From Aeromicrobium sp. (GTDB taxonomy: Bacteria; Actinomycetota; Actinomycetes; Propionibacteriales; Nocardioidaceae), in contig JACMOZ010000162.1 in the NCBI GenBank assembly GCA_014377785.1, positions 1 to 43,651 on the forward strand: DNA of 43,651 nucleotides. The letters run 5' to 3'. Shown here one piece after another: positions 8,819 through 15,941 of the stretch (its first letter is position 1; each line of letters begins with the position of its first letter). The notes under the pieces are model-generated. The model worked only from the letters and a program-made list of their open reading frames with translations. It was not told the DNA's origin and searched no databases. Made by a program: the position numbers and the translations under genes.

Positions 8819-8824
8819 TAGGGT
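8819..8824 (+). promoter_or_regulatory. -10 element of a likely leaderless promoter
   Basis: TAGGGT ends 6 nt before the ATG at 8831, so transcription would start at or next to the start codon. No good -35 hexamer is visible. Confidence 0.5.
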
Positions 8825-8830
8825 CGATCC

Positions 8831-9607
8831 ATGACTGATATTCAGAGCAAGGCCACCGAACTCAACCGCCTCCACGCCGACACCGAACTGCTGACTGTCG
8901 TCAACGTATGGGATGTCATCACCGCCAAGACCGTTTCCGGCGTCGAGGGCACCAAGGCACTGGCCACCGCGAGCCACTCCATCGCGGCATCGCTGGGCTA
9001 TGAGGACGGCGAAAACATCCCCGTCGACCTGATGATCGAGGTCGTCGGCCGCATTGCCGCGTCGACCGACCTGCCGGTCAGCGCCGACCTCGAAGCCGGT
9101 TATGGCGACCCGGGTGAAACTGTCCGCAAGGCGATCGGCGTCGGCATCGTCGGCGCCAACCTCGAAGACCAGATGAAGCCCCTCTCCGAAGCTGTCGCCG
9201 CCGTTGAGGCCGCGCTCAAGGCTGGTCAGGCCGAAGGAATCGATTTCGCTCTCAATGCCCGCACCGATGCCTTCCTCAAAGCCGGCGACCGTCCTCACGG
9301 CGACGTGCTGGCCGACGCAATCGCACGTGGAAAAGCCTTCCTGGACGCAGGTGCACCAGTGGTGTTCGTACCCGGCAAGGTCAGCGAAAGCGATGTCGAG
9401 GCATTCGTCGCGGCCTGGGGGCCGCAAAAACTTAACCTCATCGGTGCCCCAGGATCCGTGCCGCTCGCACGCTTGCAGGAACTCGGTGTCGCCCGCGTCT
9501 CATATGGCCCGATGAGTCAATCGGTCGCGCTCATGGCGCTGCAGGATCTGGTCGTCGACATCGAATCAGGCGGCGCGTTGCCCGACAATTTCCGCGCCAT
9601 GAATTAG
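8831..9607 (+). CDS. Isocitrate lyase/PEP mutase superfamily enzyme
   Basis: The 258-residue protein belongs to the isocitrate lyase/phosphoenolpyruvate mutase superfamily (TIM barrel, magnesium dependent). It shows VVNVWDVITAKTV at the N-terminus, the metal and substrate site ADLEAGYGD (residues about 85-93), GANLEDQ, and NARTDAFL. The superfamily cleaves or forms C-C or P-C bonds of 2-oxo acids (isocitrate, methylisocitrate, oxaloacetate, phosphonopyruvate). The Cys-containing KKCGH-type loop of true isocitrate and methylisocitrate lyases is not seen, so a hydrolase or lyase on another small oxo acid is more likely. It appears to be a single-gene unit with its own promoter. The exact reaction is unknown. 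Confidence 0.85.
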   Translation: MTDIQSKATELNRLHADTELLTVVNVWDVITAKTVSGVEGTKALATASHSIAASLGYEDGENIPVDLMIEVVGRIAASTDLPVSADLEAGYGDPGETVRKAIGVGIVGANLEDQMKPLSEAVAAVEAALKAGQAEGIDFALNARTDAFLKAGDRPHGDVLADAIARGKAFLDAGAPVVFVPGKVSESDVEAFVAAWGPQKLNLIGAPGSVPLARLQELGVARVSYGPMSQSVALMALQDLVVDIESGGALPDNFRAMN

Positions 9608-9755
9608 TCGTGTCGCAGTCAGCCTGATCATCGCGACGATGCAGACAGCGATTTTCCTCGGCATCGTGTTGTCGGCTGGGATGCCAACTAGCCCACAACG
9701 TCATAGGAAACGAGCGTCGGGAGCCGCAAAATTAATGACGTAACGCCGAATGGGG

Positions 9756-10019
9756 CTAGAGGCCCCGGAGATAGTCGGGGTCGTCGTCGGGCCCTTTGGC
9801 CGAGGGGCGGGGCCTTGCGGGAGGGGCGCTCGGACCGGGAGGTGTCGCCTTCTGGCCGAAGAAGATCCAGAGCAGCGGACCGACAGGCACCACGAGCAAG
9901 GCGACGAACCAGATCGATTTCGGAATGAACCTGGTCTTGTGCCCGGGTGTGGCGATCAGATCGAAAAGGGCATAGACGAAAATGGCGGTTCCGACGACGA
10001 TGACCAGCGCTTTGCCCAT
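9756..10019 (-). CDS. Small membrane protein with PLDc_N domain
   Basis: The 87-residue protein has two hydrophobic helices (about residues 5-22 and 36-55) with the linker ATPGHKTRFIPKSIWFVALLV and the end VGPLLWIFFG, which match the short phospholipase D N-terminal (PLDc_N) membrane module common in actinobacteria. No phospholipase catalytic domain is present, so an enzymatic role is not implied. The C-terminal third is Pro/Arg-rich and probably cytoplasmic. The start is supported by a -10-like TAACGT 6 nt upstream. It converges with the PEP mutase-like gene across about 150 bases in which I see no further gene. Confidence 0.8.
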   Translation of the reverse strand: MGKALVIVVGTAIFVYALFDLIATPGHKTRFIPKSIWFVALLVVPVGPLLWIFFGQKATPPGPSAPPARPRPSAKGPDDDPDYLRGL

Positions 10020-10025
10020 AGGTCT

Positions 10026-10031
10026 ACGTTA
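10026..10031 (-). promoter_or_regulatory. -10 element of a likely leaderless promoter (PLDc_N gene)
   Basis: TAACGT on the minus strand, 6 nt before ATG 10019. The divergent DUF4229 gene has its own -10 45 bases away. Confidence 0.45.
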
Positions 10032-10070
10032 CCTGCCGTATCAACTGTGAGCACCGCAATGGTGACAAAG

Positions 10071-10076
10071 TAGGCT
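10071..10076 (+). promoter_or_regulatory. -10 element of a likely leaderless promoter (DUF4229 gene)
   Basis: TAGGCT ends 6 nt before ATG 10083. No purine-rich ribosome binding site lies between them. Confidence 0.5.
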
Positions 10077-10082
10077 GCCACC

Positions 10083-10349
10083 ATGAAGCCTTTCGTGACC
10101 TATACGCTCGCCCGTCTTGGGCTTTTCGTCGCGTCGTACGCCGTCGTGTGGCTTGTGGCCTCGATCTGGCTGGACTTCTCGGCCATCGCCAACCTGTGGG
10201 TCTTGCTCGTCGCGCTCCTCGTCTCGGCGGTCGCCGCGATGTTCCTGCTTGGAGGCCTGCGCCAGAAGCTCGCGCAGAGCGTGCAAGACCGGGCCAGTCG
10301 TATGACGCAGCGGATCGAGGAATCGCGCAGTGCCGAAGACGTCGACTGA
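10083..10349 (+). CDS. DUF4229 domain-containing membrane protein
   Basis: The 88-residue protein has two predicted membrane helices (about residues 10-28 and 38-58) followed by a charged, probably coiled C-terminus ([24 protein letters not shown]). Length, two-helix hairpin and basic-acidic tail fit DUF4229, a small actinobacterial family of unknown function often found near menaquinone genes. Its last 20 bases overlap the following Cds1-like gene, which indicates co-transcription. No catalytic residues are apparent. Confidence 0.75.
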   Translation: MKPFVTYTLARLGLFVASYAVVWLVASIWLDFSAIANLWVLLVALLVSAVAAMFLLGGLRQKLAQSVQDRASRMTQRIEESRSAEDVD

Positions 10350-11409
10350 AAATCGCGCCTGGATCGACGAGGCGATTCGTCGCGTCGATGCCGACGCCAA
10401 CCGCAGCGCCGACACCCACTTACACGTGTTGCCGATCCCGGTCCCGGGCATCGAGCTTTATCTCAAGGACGAGTCCGTCCACCCCACCGGCAGCCTCAAG
10501 CACCGGCTCGCCCGTTCGTTGTTCCTGTATGCCCTGTGTAACGGCTGGGTGGGGCCGAACACGACAATCATCGAAGCCTCCAGCGGTTCGACGGCCGTCA
10601 GCGAGGCCTACTTCGCGCGGCTGATCGGATTGGCGTTCGTCGCGGTGATGCCGGCATCGACAAGTGCCGAAAAGATCGCCCTCATCGAGTTCTATGGCGG
10701 CAAGAGCCACCTCGTCGAGGACCCCGGCCAGGTTTACGACGAGGCGCGACGGCTCGAGTCCGAGTGCAACGGGCACTACATGGACCAATTCACCTTTGCC
10801 GAGCGCGCCACCGACTGGCGGGGCAACAACAACATCGCCGAATCGATCTTCGACCAGATGAAGGCCGAACTCCACCCGATCCCGTCCTGGGTGGTCATCA
10901 GCGCCGGCACCGGCGGTACGTCGGCGACAATCGGCCGCTTCGTGCGCTATCGCCGGTTCCCGACGCGGGTCGCCGTCGCCGATCCGGAGAATTCGGCGTT
11001 TTACGGCGGCTGGGAATCCGACCGCTCCGACTTCACGACCTGTGTGCCGTCGCGGATCGAAGGCATCGGTCGGATGCGGGTAGAACCGTCCTTCGTCGGC
11101 GGCGTCATCGACGAGATGCTGCAGGTGCCGGACGCTGCATCAATCGCGGCGATGCGGTGGGTCTCGACGATTCTTGGTCGGGCCGTCGGCGGATCGACCG
11201 GAACCAACATTTGGGCCTCGCTGCAGATCATCGACCGTATGCGCGCCGCCGGCGAGACCGGCAGCGTCGTGACACTGCTCTGTGACGGCGGCGAGCGCTA
11301 TCTCGGCACCTATTACAACGACGACTGGCTCATCGAGAATGACCTCGACATCGCGCCACACCTGAAGACGCTCGAGGAATTCGCCAAGACCGGCATCTTC
11401 ACCCCTTAG
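10330..11409 (+). CDS. cds1: PLP-dependent cysteine synthase-fold enzyme, Cds1-like (cysteine desulfhydrase)
   Basis: The 359-residue protein has the fold type II PLP signature: Lys57 in [15 protein letters not shown] should bind the cofactor, the substrate loop is [20 protein letters not shown], and the phosphate cup is [17 protein letters not shown]. These features and the length match the actinobacterial Cds1 branch, described in Mycobacterium tuberculosis as an L-cysteine desulfhydrase releasing sulfide, pyruvate and ammonia. A cysteine synthase-like activity on another acceptor remains possible. GTG 10330 overlaps the DUF4229 gene by 20 bases. Cysteine turnover may connect to the redox genes nearby, but this is inference. 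Confidence 0.82.
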   Translation: MPKTSTENRAWIDEAIRRVDADANRSADTHLHVLPIPVPGIELYLKDESVHPTGSLKHRLARSLFLYALCNGWVGPNTTIIEASSGSTAVSEAYFARLIGLAFVAVMPASTSAEKIALIEFYGGKSHLVEDPGQVYDEARRLESECNGHYMDQFTFAERATDWRGNNNIAESIFDQMKAELHPIPSWVVISAGTGGTSATIGRFVRYRRFPTRVAVADPENSAFYGGWESDRSDFTTCVPSRIEGIGRMRVEPSFVGGVIDEMLQVPDAASIAAMRWVSTILGRAVGGSTGTNIWASLQIIDRMRAAGETGSVVTLLCDGGERYLGTYYNDDWLIENDLDIAPHLKTLEEFAKTGIFTP

Positions 11410-11552
11410 GGTCGACGAGTCGCTCACTCGCGGTGGCGAGTCGCTCACTTGGTGTGAGGAGTCATTCAGGAATGACGATTGCGTAGCTCAGTGACTCGCC
11501 GGTGCCAGTACGTGACTCCTCGGCAAGGGTGAGTGACTCGTCGGCGCTAGGC
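11410..11552. repeat. Array of six GAGTC-core repeats, three in each direction, between convergent genes
   Basis: CGAGTCGCTCACT occurs twice directly (11416-11428, 11437-11449), with a related GGAGTCATTCA at 11458-11468. Reverse-oriented versions follow: AGTGACTCG (11490-11498), GTGACTCC (11512-11519) and GAGTGACTCG (11531-11540). The centre is GTCATTC-AG-GAATGAC (11461-11476). The outer arms CGACGAGTCGCTCAC and GTGAGTGACTCGTCG pair with one mismatch. The segment could fold into a large hairpin or cruciform and may end transcription from both sides. Confidence 0.7.
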
Positions 11553-12440
11553 TCAACTGCCGATGACGAGGCCGATCGTCAGGCCGACGGCGTACAGCAA
11601 TTCGGTCAGGCCCGTATCGCGAAGGACCGGAACCAGTGCCATACCTTTTGCTCCGCGTGCCACCGTGACGTAGGCGCGCGCGGCGAGAGGCAGGGAAACC
11701 AGTCCGAGCAAGGCCCACGGGGTGAACGTCCCGGCCCAGGCCAGCGAGCCCAGAGAAATGAGAAACAGAACCAGCAGGAACTGGCGGGTCCGCGCATCGC
11801 CAAGGACGACGGCGAGGGTGCGTTTGCCGGTCTCGATGTCGGTGGGAATATCGCGCAGGTTGTTGGCCACGAGGATCGAACAGGCCAGGGATCCGATGCC
11901 AAGGGCCGCGGCAAGGCTCAGCCAGGTGAACGTCTCGGTCTGGACATATGTAGTGCCGAGCACCGCGACGAGGCCGAAGAACACGAAGACACTGACCTCG
12001 CCGAGGGCGCGATAACCATAAGGGCTCGGGCCGCCGGTGTAGGTCCATGCCGCCAAGATCGCGGCGATTCCGACCAAGACCAACCACCATGAAGCCGTCG
12101 CGGCGAGCGCGAGTCCGAGCAACCCGCCGAGTCCGAGGAAGCCGAACGCGGCGAGTTTTACCGCTTTGGGCGACGCGAGGCCGGAGCCGACCAGTCGCAG
12201 CGGGCCGACCCGGTTGTCGTCCGTGCCCTTGATTCCGTCGGAGTAGTCGTTGGCGTAATTCACGCCGATTTGCAGTGCCAGCGAGACGCCGAGCGCGAGG
12301 AGCGCCTTCCACCAGACGAAGGAGTGGGCGTACGCTGCCGCGCCGCTGCCGGCGAGAACCGGGGCTATGGCTGCGGGGAGGGTTCGTGGGCGGGCGCCCT
12401 CGACCCACTGTGCAAGGGTGGCGCGATCGGTCGAAGTCAC
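11553..12440 (-). CDS. menA: 1,4-dihydroxy-2-naphthoate polyprenyltransferase
   Basis: The UbiA-family membrane protein has the first aspartate motif [17 protein letters not shown] and the second [19 protein letters not shown], both needed to bind the prenyl diphosphate through magnesium, plus about eight to nine hydrophobic helices. It attaches the polyprenyl tail to 1,4-dihydroxy-2-naphthoate at the membrane. GTG 12440 gives 295 residues and starts [22 protein letters not shown], close to the usual MenA N-terminus. An ATG at 12467 (304 residues) is an alternative, but no ribosome binding site precedes either. The frame runs further upstream to 13031 into the opposite-strand gene, which is an artefact. 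Confidence 0.93.
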   Translation of the reverse strand: MTSTDRATLAQWVEGARPRTLPAAIAPVLAGSGAAAYAHSFVWWKALLALGVSLALQIGVNYANDYSDGIKGTDDNRVGPLRLVGSGLASPKAVKLAAFGFLGLGGLLGLALAATASWWLVLVGIAAILAAWTYTGGPSPYGYRALGEVSVFVFFGLVAVLGTTYVQTETFTWLSLAAALGIGSLACSILVANNLRDIPTDIETGKRTLAVVLGDARTRQFLLVLFLISLGSLAWAGTFTPWALLGLVSLPLAARAYVTVARGAKGMALVPVLRDTGLTELLYAVGLTIGLVIGS

Positions 12441-12470
12441 GAGAGATAAGTGTGCCACCTGAGCCATCGG

Positions 12471-12499
12471 TTGCAACGCCCAGCCTGTCAAGTTAGTGT
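12471..12499 (+). promoter_or_regulatory. Promoter TTGCAA-17-TAGTGT, leaderless, for the unit leading to menE
   Basis: TTGCAA (12471-12476) is followed after exactly 17 bases by TAGTGT (12494-12499), and ATG 12507 comes 7 nt later. TTGCAA is its own reverse complement; read on the other strand it lies 17 bases before ACACTT, which is 7 nt before the menA GTG at 12440. One hexamer may therefore serve both directions. Confidence 0.55.
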
Positions 12500-12506
12500 T
12501 GACAAC

Positions 12507-12689
12507 ATGAGCAGCCAGCCACGCGACCGCGCATTTCCCGGAGCGCTCCTCGCCATTGCCGTGATGTTCGCGGCCTTCGCGGTCTCGACGCAAACCATCT
12601 GGCTCCGCCTCATTTCGCTCGCCAGCCTCGTCCTGGTCATAGCGGCCGCGGCCTACCAACTGACGCGAAAAAACCATTGTGATGAATGA
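12507..12689 (+). CDS. Small two-helix membrane protein, unknown function
   Basis: The 60-residue protein has a short basic N-terminus, two hydrophobic helices (about residues 10-27 and 33-52) and a short polar tail ending near a cysteine (TRKNHCDE). No family was recognised. It begins 7 nt after a good -10 hexamer and overlaps the next gene by 8 bases, so it is probably the first gene of a three-gene unit ending with menE. It may be a membrane partner of the following protein or of the menaquinone enzymes; the sequence alone does not tell. Confidence 0.65.
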   Translation: MSSQPRDRAFPGALLAIAVMFAAFAVSTQTIWLRLISLASLVLVIAAAAYQLTRKNHCDE

Positions 12690-13233
12690 CAACCTCGAAC
12701 TCGCCCAGTTGCTCGCCCACGCGATCGCGGTCATGGATCCGACCATCGAAAAACGGATCGATTCCGATCCGCGAGCCAGCCTCGACCTCGTGCTGATCGC
12801 CTCCCAAGCGCATACCGAAACAGGCAAGATTCTGGGCTCTGCCGTCTCCTCTGCACGGGCGGCGGGATGGAGTTGGGAAGCCGTTGGCAAGGCGTTGGGT
12901 ATGTCCCGGCAGGCCGCCCAACAACGTTTCGGGCAAAAAGCCGAACCCGCCGAGGCCTCACCCGAACGGCAACGACTGGTCGGATTGACTCTCACCAACG
13001 AAATTGATGTCCTCAACGAGATGGGTCGCAAAGGCTGGCACTCGGTCGGCTACGGACCGCTTTTTCATGACCTCGAGAAGACCGATATCCAATGGGAGCA
13101 CCGCCGGGTGTTTGTGGGCAGCCGCAAGTCCAAGGATCCGGACTCTCATGGTTGGGAACGCATCGGCACTATGTGGTTCCCGTGGCACTACTACAAAAGA
13201 TCGCTCGAACTTCGGGCCGAGGACGAGGAGTAG
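12682..13233 (+). CDS. Putative helix-turn-helix protein, unknown function
   Basis: The 183-residue soluble protein contains a segment at about residues 60-80 ([22 protein letters not shown]) that reads like a sigma-region-4 or response-regulator type helix-turn-helix. The C-terminal part is rich in Trp and Tyr (GKWHSV-like [31 protein letters not shown]) and was not recognised. A GTG three bases upstream is an equally possible start. It overlaps the small membrane protein gene and ends 3 bases before menE, suggesting co-transcription. A regulatory role over menaquinone genes is a guess from position only. Confidence 0.7.
   Translation: MNDNLELAQLLAHAIAVMDPTIEKRIDSDPRASLDLVLIASQAHTETGKILGSAVSSARAAGWSWEAVGKALGMSRQAAQQRFGQKAEPAEASPERQRLVGLTLTNEIDVLNEMGRKGWHSVGYGPLFHDLEKTDIQWEHRRVFVGSRKSKDPDSHGWERIGTMWFPWHYYKRSLELRAEDEE
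13225..13230 (+). promoter_or_regulatory. Ribosome binding site of menE, supporting a TTG start
   Basis: GAGGAG lies 6 nt before TTG 13237. It supports this rare start, since the previous stop (13231-13233) blocks any longer frame. Confidence 0.65.
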
Positions 13234-13236
13234 CCG

Positions 13237-14256
13237 TTGAACGCGACATTGCGTCCTGTTGCCGGTGACACCGACGAACTGATCGACTTGCTGCGCCCGT
13301 GGGTCGTCGACGGCGGCGAACCGCTCGTCATCCGGACATCGGGAAGCAGCGGCCGGCCCAAGGACGTGATGCTGTCCCACGCCGCGGTTCTGGCCTCGGC
13401 GACGGCGACTCATGATCGCCTCGGTGGTCCCGGCCAATGGCTGCTCGCGTTGCCCGCCACCGGTGTCGCGGGTCTGCAGGTTCTGGTGCGTTCGATCCTT
13501 GCCGGCGAAGAACCGACGCTTGCGGCAGACCATTCCTCGCTGGGAGAGGCCCTTGCCGCCATGACCGGTCCGCGGCAATACGCCTCGCTCGTTCCCACCC
13601 AGCTGCACCGGATGGCGGCTGCGGGCGAACTCTCGATCCTGGCGGGCCTCGATGCGCTCCTGGTCGGCGGCGCCTCAGTCAATCCGACCCTGATGGCCCT
13701 GGCCCGCGACGCCGGAATCACCGTGGTGCGGACTTATGGCATGAGTGAAACCTGTGGAGGTTGCGTCTATGACGGCGTGCCGCTCGATGGTGTACGCATA
13801 CAGATCGACGAGGATCGGCAGATCCATCTAGCTGGACCCATGCTCTTCGACGGTTATGGCGACTCGCGCGAAGGCGCACCGGTCGACGGCTGGTTTGCCA
13901 CTTCGGACCTCGGCGAATTCGATCCCGACGGCCGCCTTCGCGTCCTCGGCCGCAACGACGACGTCGTCATCAGTGGAGGCGCCAACGTGTCACTTCCGGC
14001 GGTGACCGATGCGCTGCGCGGCATACCGGGCATCCACGACGCCTTCGCGATCGCCGTCGATGATGCCGAATGGGGCCAGCGCGTCGTCGGTTGCCTCGTT
14101 GGCGAGGCCGCGCCCGAGGCGGTTCGTTCCGCGGTCGAAGCCGCCGGGCTGCCGCGAACGTGGGTGCCCCGTCAACTGTTGGTGGTCGACGCCCTCCCGT
14201 TGCTGGACGGTGGCAAGGTCGATCGTCTCGTGCTGCGCGCGCTCGCCGAAGAGTAA
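13237..14256 (+). CDS. menE: o-Succinylbenzoate-CoA ligase
   Basis: The 339-residue protein is a compact ANL-superfamily adenylate-forming enzyme. The phosphate loop is RTSGSSGRPKDVMLSH (residues about 33-48), followed by TYGMSETCGGCVYDG (A5 motif), GWFATSDLGEFD and LGRNDDVVISGGANVS of the hinge. GGKVDRLVL supplies the C-terminal lysine. It activates o-succinylbenzoate to the CoA thioester. It is shorter than typical acyl-CoA synthetases, as is usual for actinobacterial MenE, because the N-terminal part is reduced. It follows the HTH-like gene by 3 bases, starts with TTG, and ends one base from the convergent downstream gene. Confidence 0.93.
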   Translation: MNATLRPVAGDTDELIDLLRPWVVDGGEPLVIRTSGSSGRPKDVMLSHAAVLASATATHDRLGGPGQWLLALPATGVAGLQVLVRSILAGEEPTLAADHSSLGEALAAMTGPRQYASLVPTQLHRMAAAGELSILAGLDALLVGGASVNPTLMALARDAGITVVRTYGMSETCGGCVYDGVPLDGVRIQIDEDRQIHLAGPMLFDGYGDSREGAPVDGWFATSDLGEFDPDGRLRVLGRNDDVVISGGANVSLPAVTDALRGIPGIHDAFAIAVDDAEWGQRVVGCLVGEAAPEAVRSAVEAAGLPRTWVPRQLLVVDALPLLDGGKVDRLVLRALAEE

Positions 14257-14257
14257 G

Positions 14258-14914
14258 TCAGACCGCGGCGCTGATGGCGTCGATGATCGCTTTGTCTCCG
14301 CTGACGGCTTCCCATTGCTTGCCGATGGTGCGGTCGTCGTCGATCGCGGCGGTGAGGAGAGCGGCGACGTCTGCTCGCGGGATCTGGCCGCGGCCGATGT
14401 CTTGGCCGAGAGCGAGGCTGCCGGTGGGTTCGTCGTCGGTGAGGGCGCCTGGTCGGATGATCGTCCAGTCGAGTTCGCTTGCCCGGAGCGCGGCATCGGC
14501 ATCTCGTTTGGCTTCGACGTAGGCGGTCCATACATCGCCGGCGTCGGCCGCGAGGGGCTTGTCGACCGACATTGCCGAGATCTGCACGAAGCGACTGATG
14601 CCGGCAGCCTTTGCGCCGGCGATCGACTTGACCGAGCCTTCGAAGTCAACGGTCCGCTTGCGCTCGATGTTGCCGTCGGCACCACCGCCCGCCGCGAAGA
14701 CCACGACATCGCTGCCGGCAAACGCGGCACCGAAGTCGGTATCGGTCGAGTTCTCGATGTCGAGGGCGCCGACTTGAGCGCCGAGAGCCTCGAGCTCAGC
14801 GCCATGGTCGGTGTTGCGGACCAGCGCGAGAGGCGTATGACCTGCTGCCTTCAGCGCCGGAATGAGTTGGCGGGCGATCTTGCCGTTGCCGCCGACGATT
14901 GCGATCTGTGCCAT
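14258..14914 (-). CDS. NAD(P)-binding SDR-like protein (NmrA/atypical SDR)
   Basis: The 218-residue protein starts with a Rossmann motif IAIVGGNGKIARQLIPAL (GxxGxxG) and includes DVVVFAAGGG, FVQISAMSVD, YVEAKRDADAAL with the YxxxK of SDR enzymes, and DWTIIRPGALTDD. This is the pattern of atypical short-chain dehydrogenases that act as NAD(P)-dependent reductases or redox sensors. Substrate unknown. ATG 14914 is preferred to the upstream ATG 14959 because AGGGGG lies 6 nt upstream and the Rossmann fold starts at once. Divergent from menC. Confidence 0.85.
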   Translation of the reverse strand: MAQIAIVGGNGKIARQLIPALKAAGHTPLALVRNTDHGAELEALGAQVGALDIENSTDTDFGAAFAGSDVVVFAAGGGADGNIERKRTVDFEGSVKSIAGAKAAGISRFVQISAMSVDKPLAADAGDVWTAYVEAKRDADAALRASELDWTIIRPGALTDDEPTGSLALGQDIGRGQIPRADVAALLTAAIDDDRTIGKQWEAVSGDKAIIDAISAAV

Positions 14915-14920
14915 GAGTTG

Positions 14921-14926
14921 CCCCCT
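14921..14926 (-). promoter_or_regulatory. Ribosome binding site of the SDR-like gene
   Basis: AGGGGG on the minus strand, 6 nt before ATG 14914; it fixes the start inside a longer frame. Confidence 0.65.
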
Positions 14927-14984
14927 GGGGAGTTGGCTTGCGAAGTAGGTATAAGCCACGGTAACTGCTCCCGCAAACTAGCGT

Positions 14985-14990
14985 TATTGT
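14985..14990 (+). promoter_or_regulatory. -10 element of a likely leaderless promoter (menC-menD)
   Basis: TATTGT ends 6 nt before GTG 14997. No ribosome binding site lies between. Confidence 0.5.
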
Positions 14991-14996
14991 CGAGGC

Positions 14997-15941
14997 GTGC
15001 AGGTCTTCTCGATTCCAATGGTGACGCGATTCCGCGGCATCACCGTCCGTGAAGGCCTCGTGTTCGAGGGAGCGGCCGGCTGGTCCGAATTCAGTCCGTT
15101 CCTCGACTATGACCTGATCGAATCGGCGCCCTGGCTGGTAGCTGCCATTGACTCCGCCGAACACGAATGGCCGACCCCTTTGCGCAATGTCATTCCGGTG
15201 AACTGCACCGTCCCCGCCGTTGGGCCCGAAGCCGCAGCCCAAGTCGTCCGGGCGAGCCACGGTTGCCGCACCGCCAAGATCAAGGTCGCCGATCCGGGTC
15301 AGAGTCTTGCCGACGACATCGCCAGGGTTGAGGCTGTGCGCGACGCACTGGGCCCTGGCGGCAAGATTCGCATCGACGTCAACGGGCTGTGGTCAGTCGA
15401 TGAGGCCATCGCCGCGATCGCCGTGCTCGACCGCATGGCCGGGGGCCTCGAATACGTTGAGCAGCCGTGCCGCTCGGTCGAAGAACTTGCCGCCGTGCGC
15501 CGCAAGGTCAACGTGCCGATCGCCGCCGACGAATCGATTCGACGGGCGGCCGATCCGATGCGTGTCGTCGAACTCGATGCCGCCGATATTGCCGTCCTCA
15601 AGGTTCAACCGCTCGGCGGCGTCCACGCCTGCCTGCGCATAGCCGAACAGATCGGCATCCCGGTCGTCGTCTCCAGCGCGCTCGAAACGTCGATCGGTCT
15701 TGCCGCCGGCCTTGCCCTCGCCGCGGCGCTGCCCGAATTGCCCTATGCCTGCGGACTCGCGACGACCTCGTTGTTGACCGCTGACGTCGTGGCCCATTCT
15801 CTTGTGCCGGTCGACGGAGCGTTGCCGGTCGGCCGCACCGTCATCGACCCCGGACGTCTTGCCGCCGTTGCAGCCGATGACGAGACCACGGCCCGGTGGA
15901 CTGCGCGCTTCGACAAGATACGCAAAGATCTGAAGTTGTGA
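14997..15941 (+). CDS. menC: o-Succinylbenzoate synthase
   Basis: The 314-residue enolase-superfamily enzyme shows the expected catalytic set in order: TAKIKVAD (KxK base), RIDVNGLWS (first metal Asp), EYVEQPCRS (Glu), IAADESIRR (Asp), and VLKVQPLGG (second Lys). It dehydrates SHCHC to o-succinylbenzoate. The start GTG and lack of a ribosome binding site fit a leaderless mRNA. The stop overlaps the menD start in GTGA at 15938-15941, so the two enzymes of consecutive pathway steps are translationally coupled. Confidence 0.93.
   Translation: MQVFSIPMVTRFRGITVREGLVFEGAAGWSEFSPFLDYDLIESAPWLVAAIDSAEHEWPTPLRNVIPVNCTVPAVGPEAAAQVVRASHGCRTAKIKVADPGQSLADDIARVEAVRDALGPGGKIRIDVNGLWSVDEAIAAIAVLDRMAGGLEYVEQPCRSVEELAAVRRKVNVPIAADESIRRAADPMRVVELDAADIAVLKVQPLGGVHACLRIAEQIGIPVVVSSALETSIGLAAGLALAAALPELPYACGLATTSLLTADVVAHSLVPVDGALPVGRTVIDPGRLAAVAADDETTARWTARFDKIRKDLKL

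Noticed and set aside
9639-9743. 34-codon frame between the PEP mutase-like gene and the PLDc_N gene
   Set aside because: No ribosome binding site or -10 element at a suitable distance, and no similarity noticed; the intergenic gap is otherwise plain.
11410-11552. GAGTC repeats considered as a CRISPR array
   Set aside because: Units are only about 13 bases, in both orientations, with spacers of 8 to 30 bases and no cas genes nearby.
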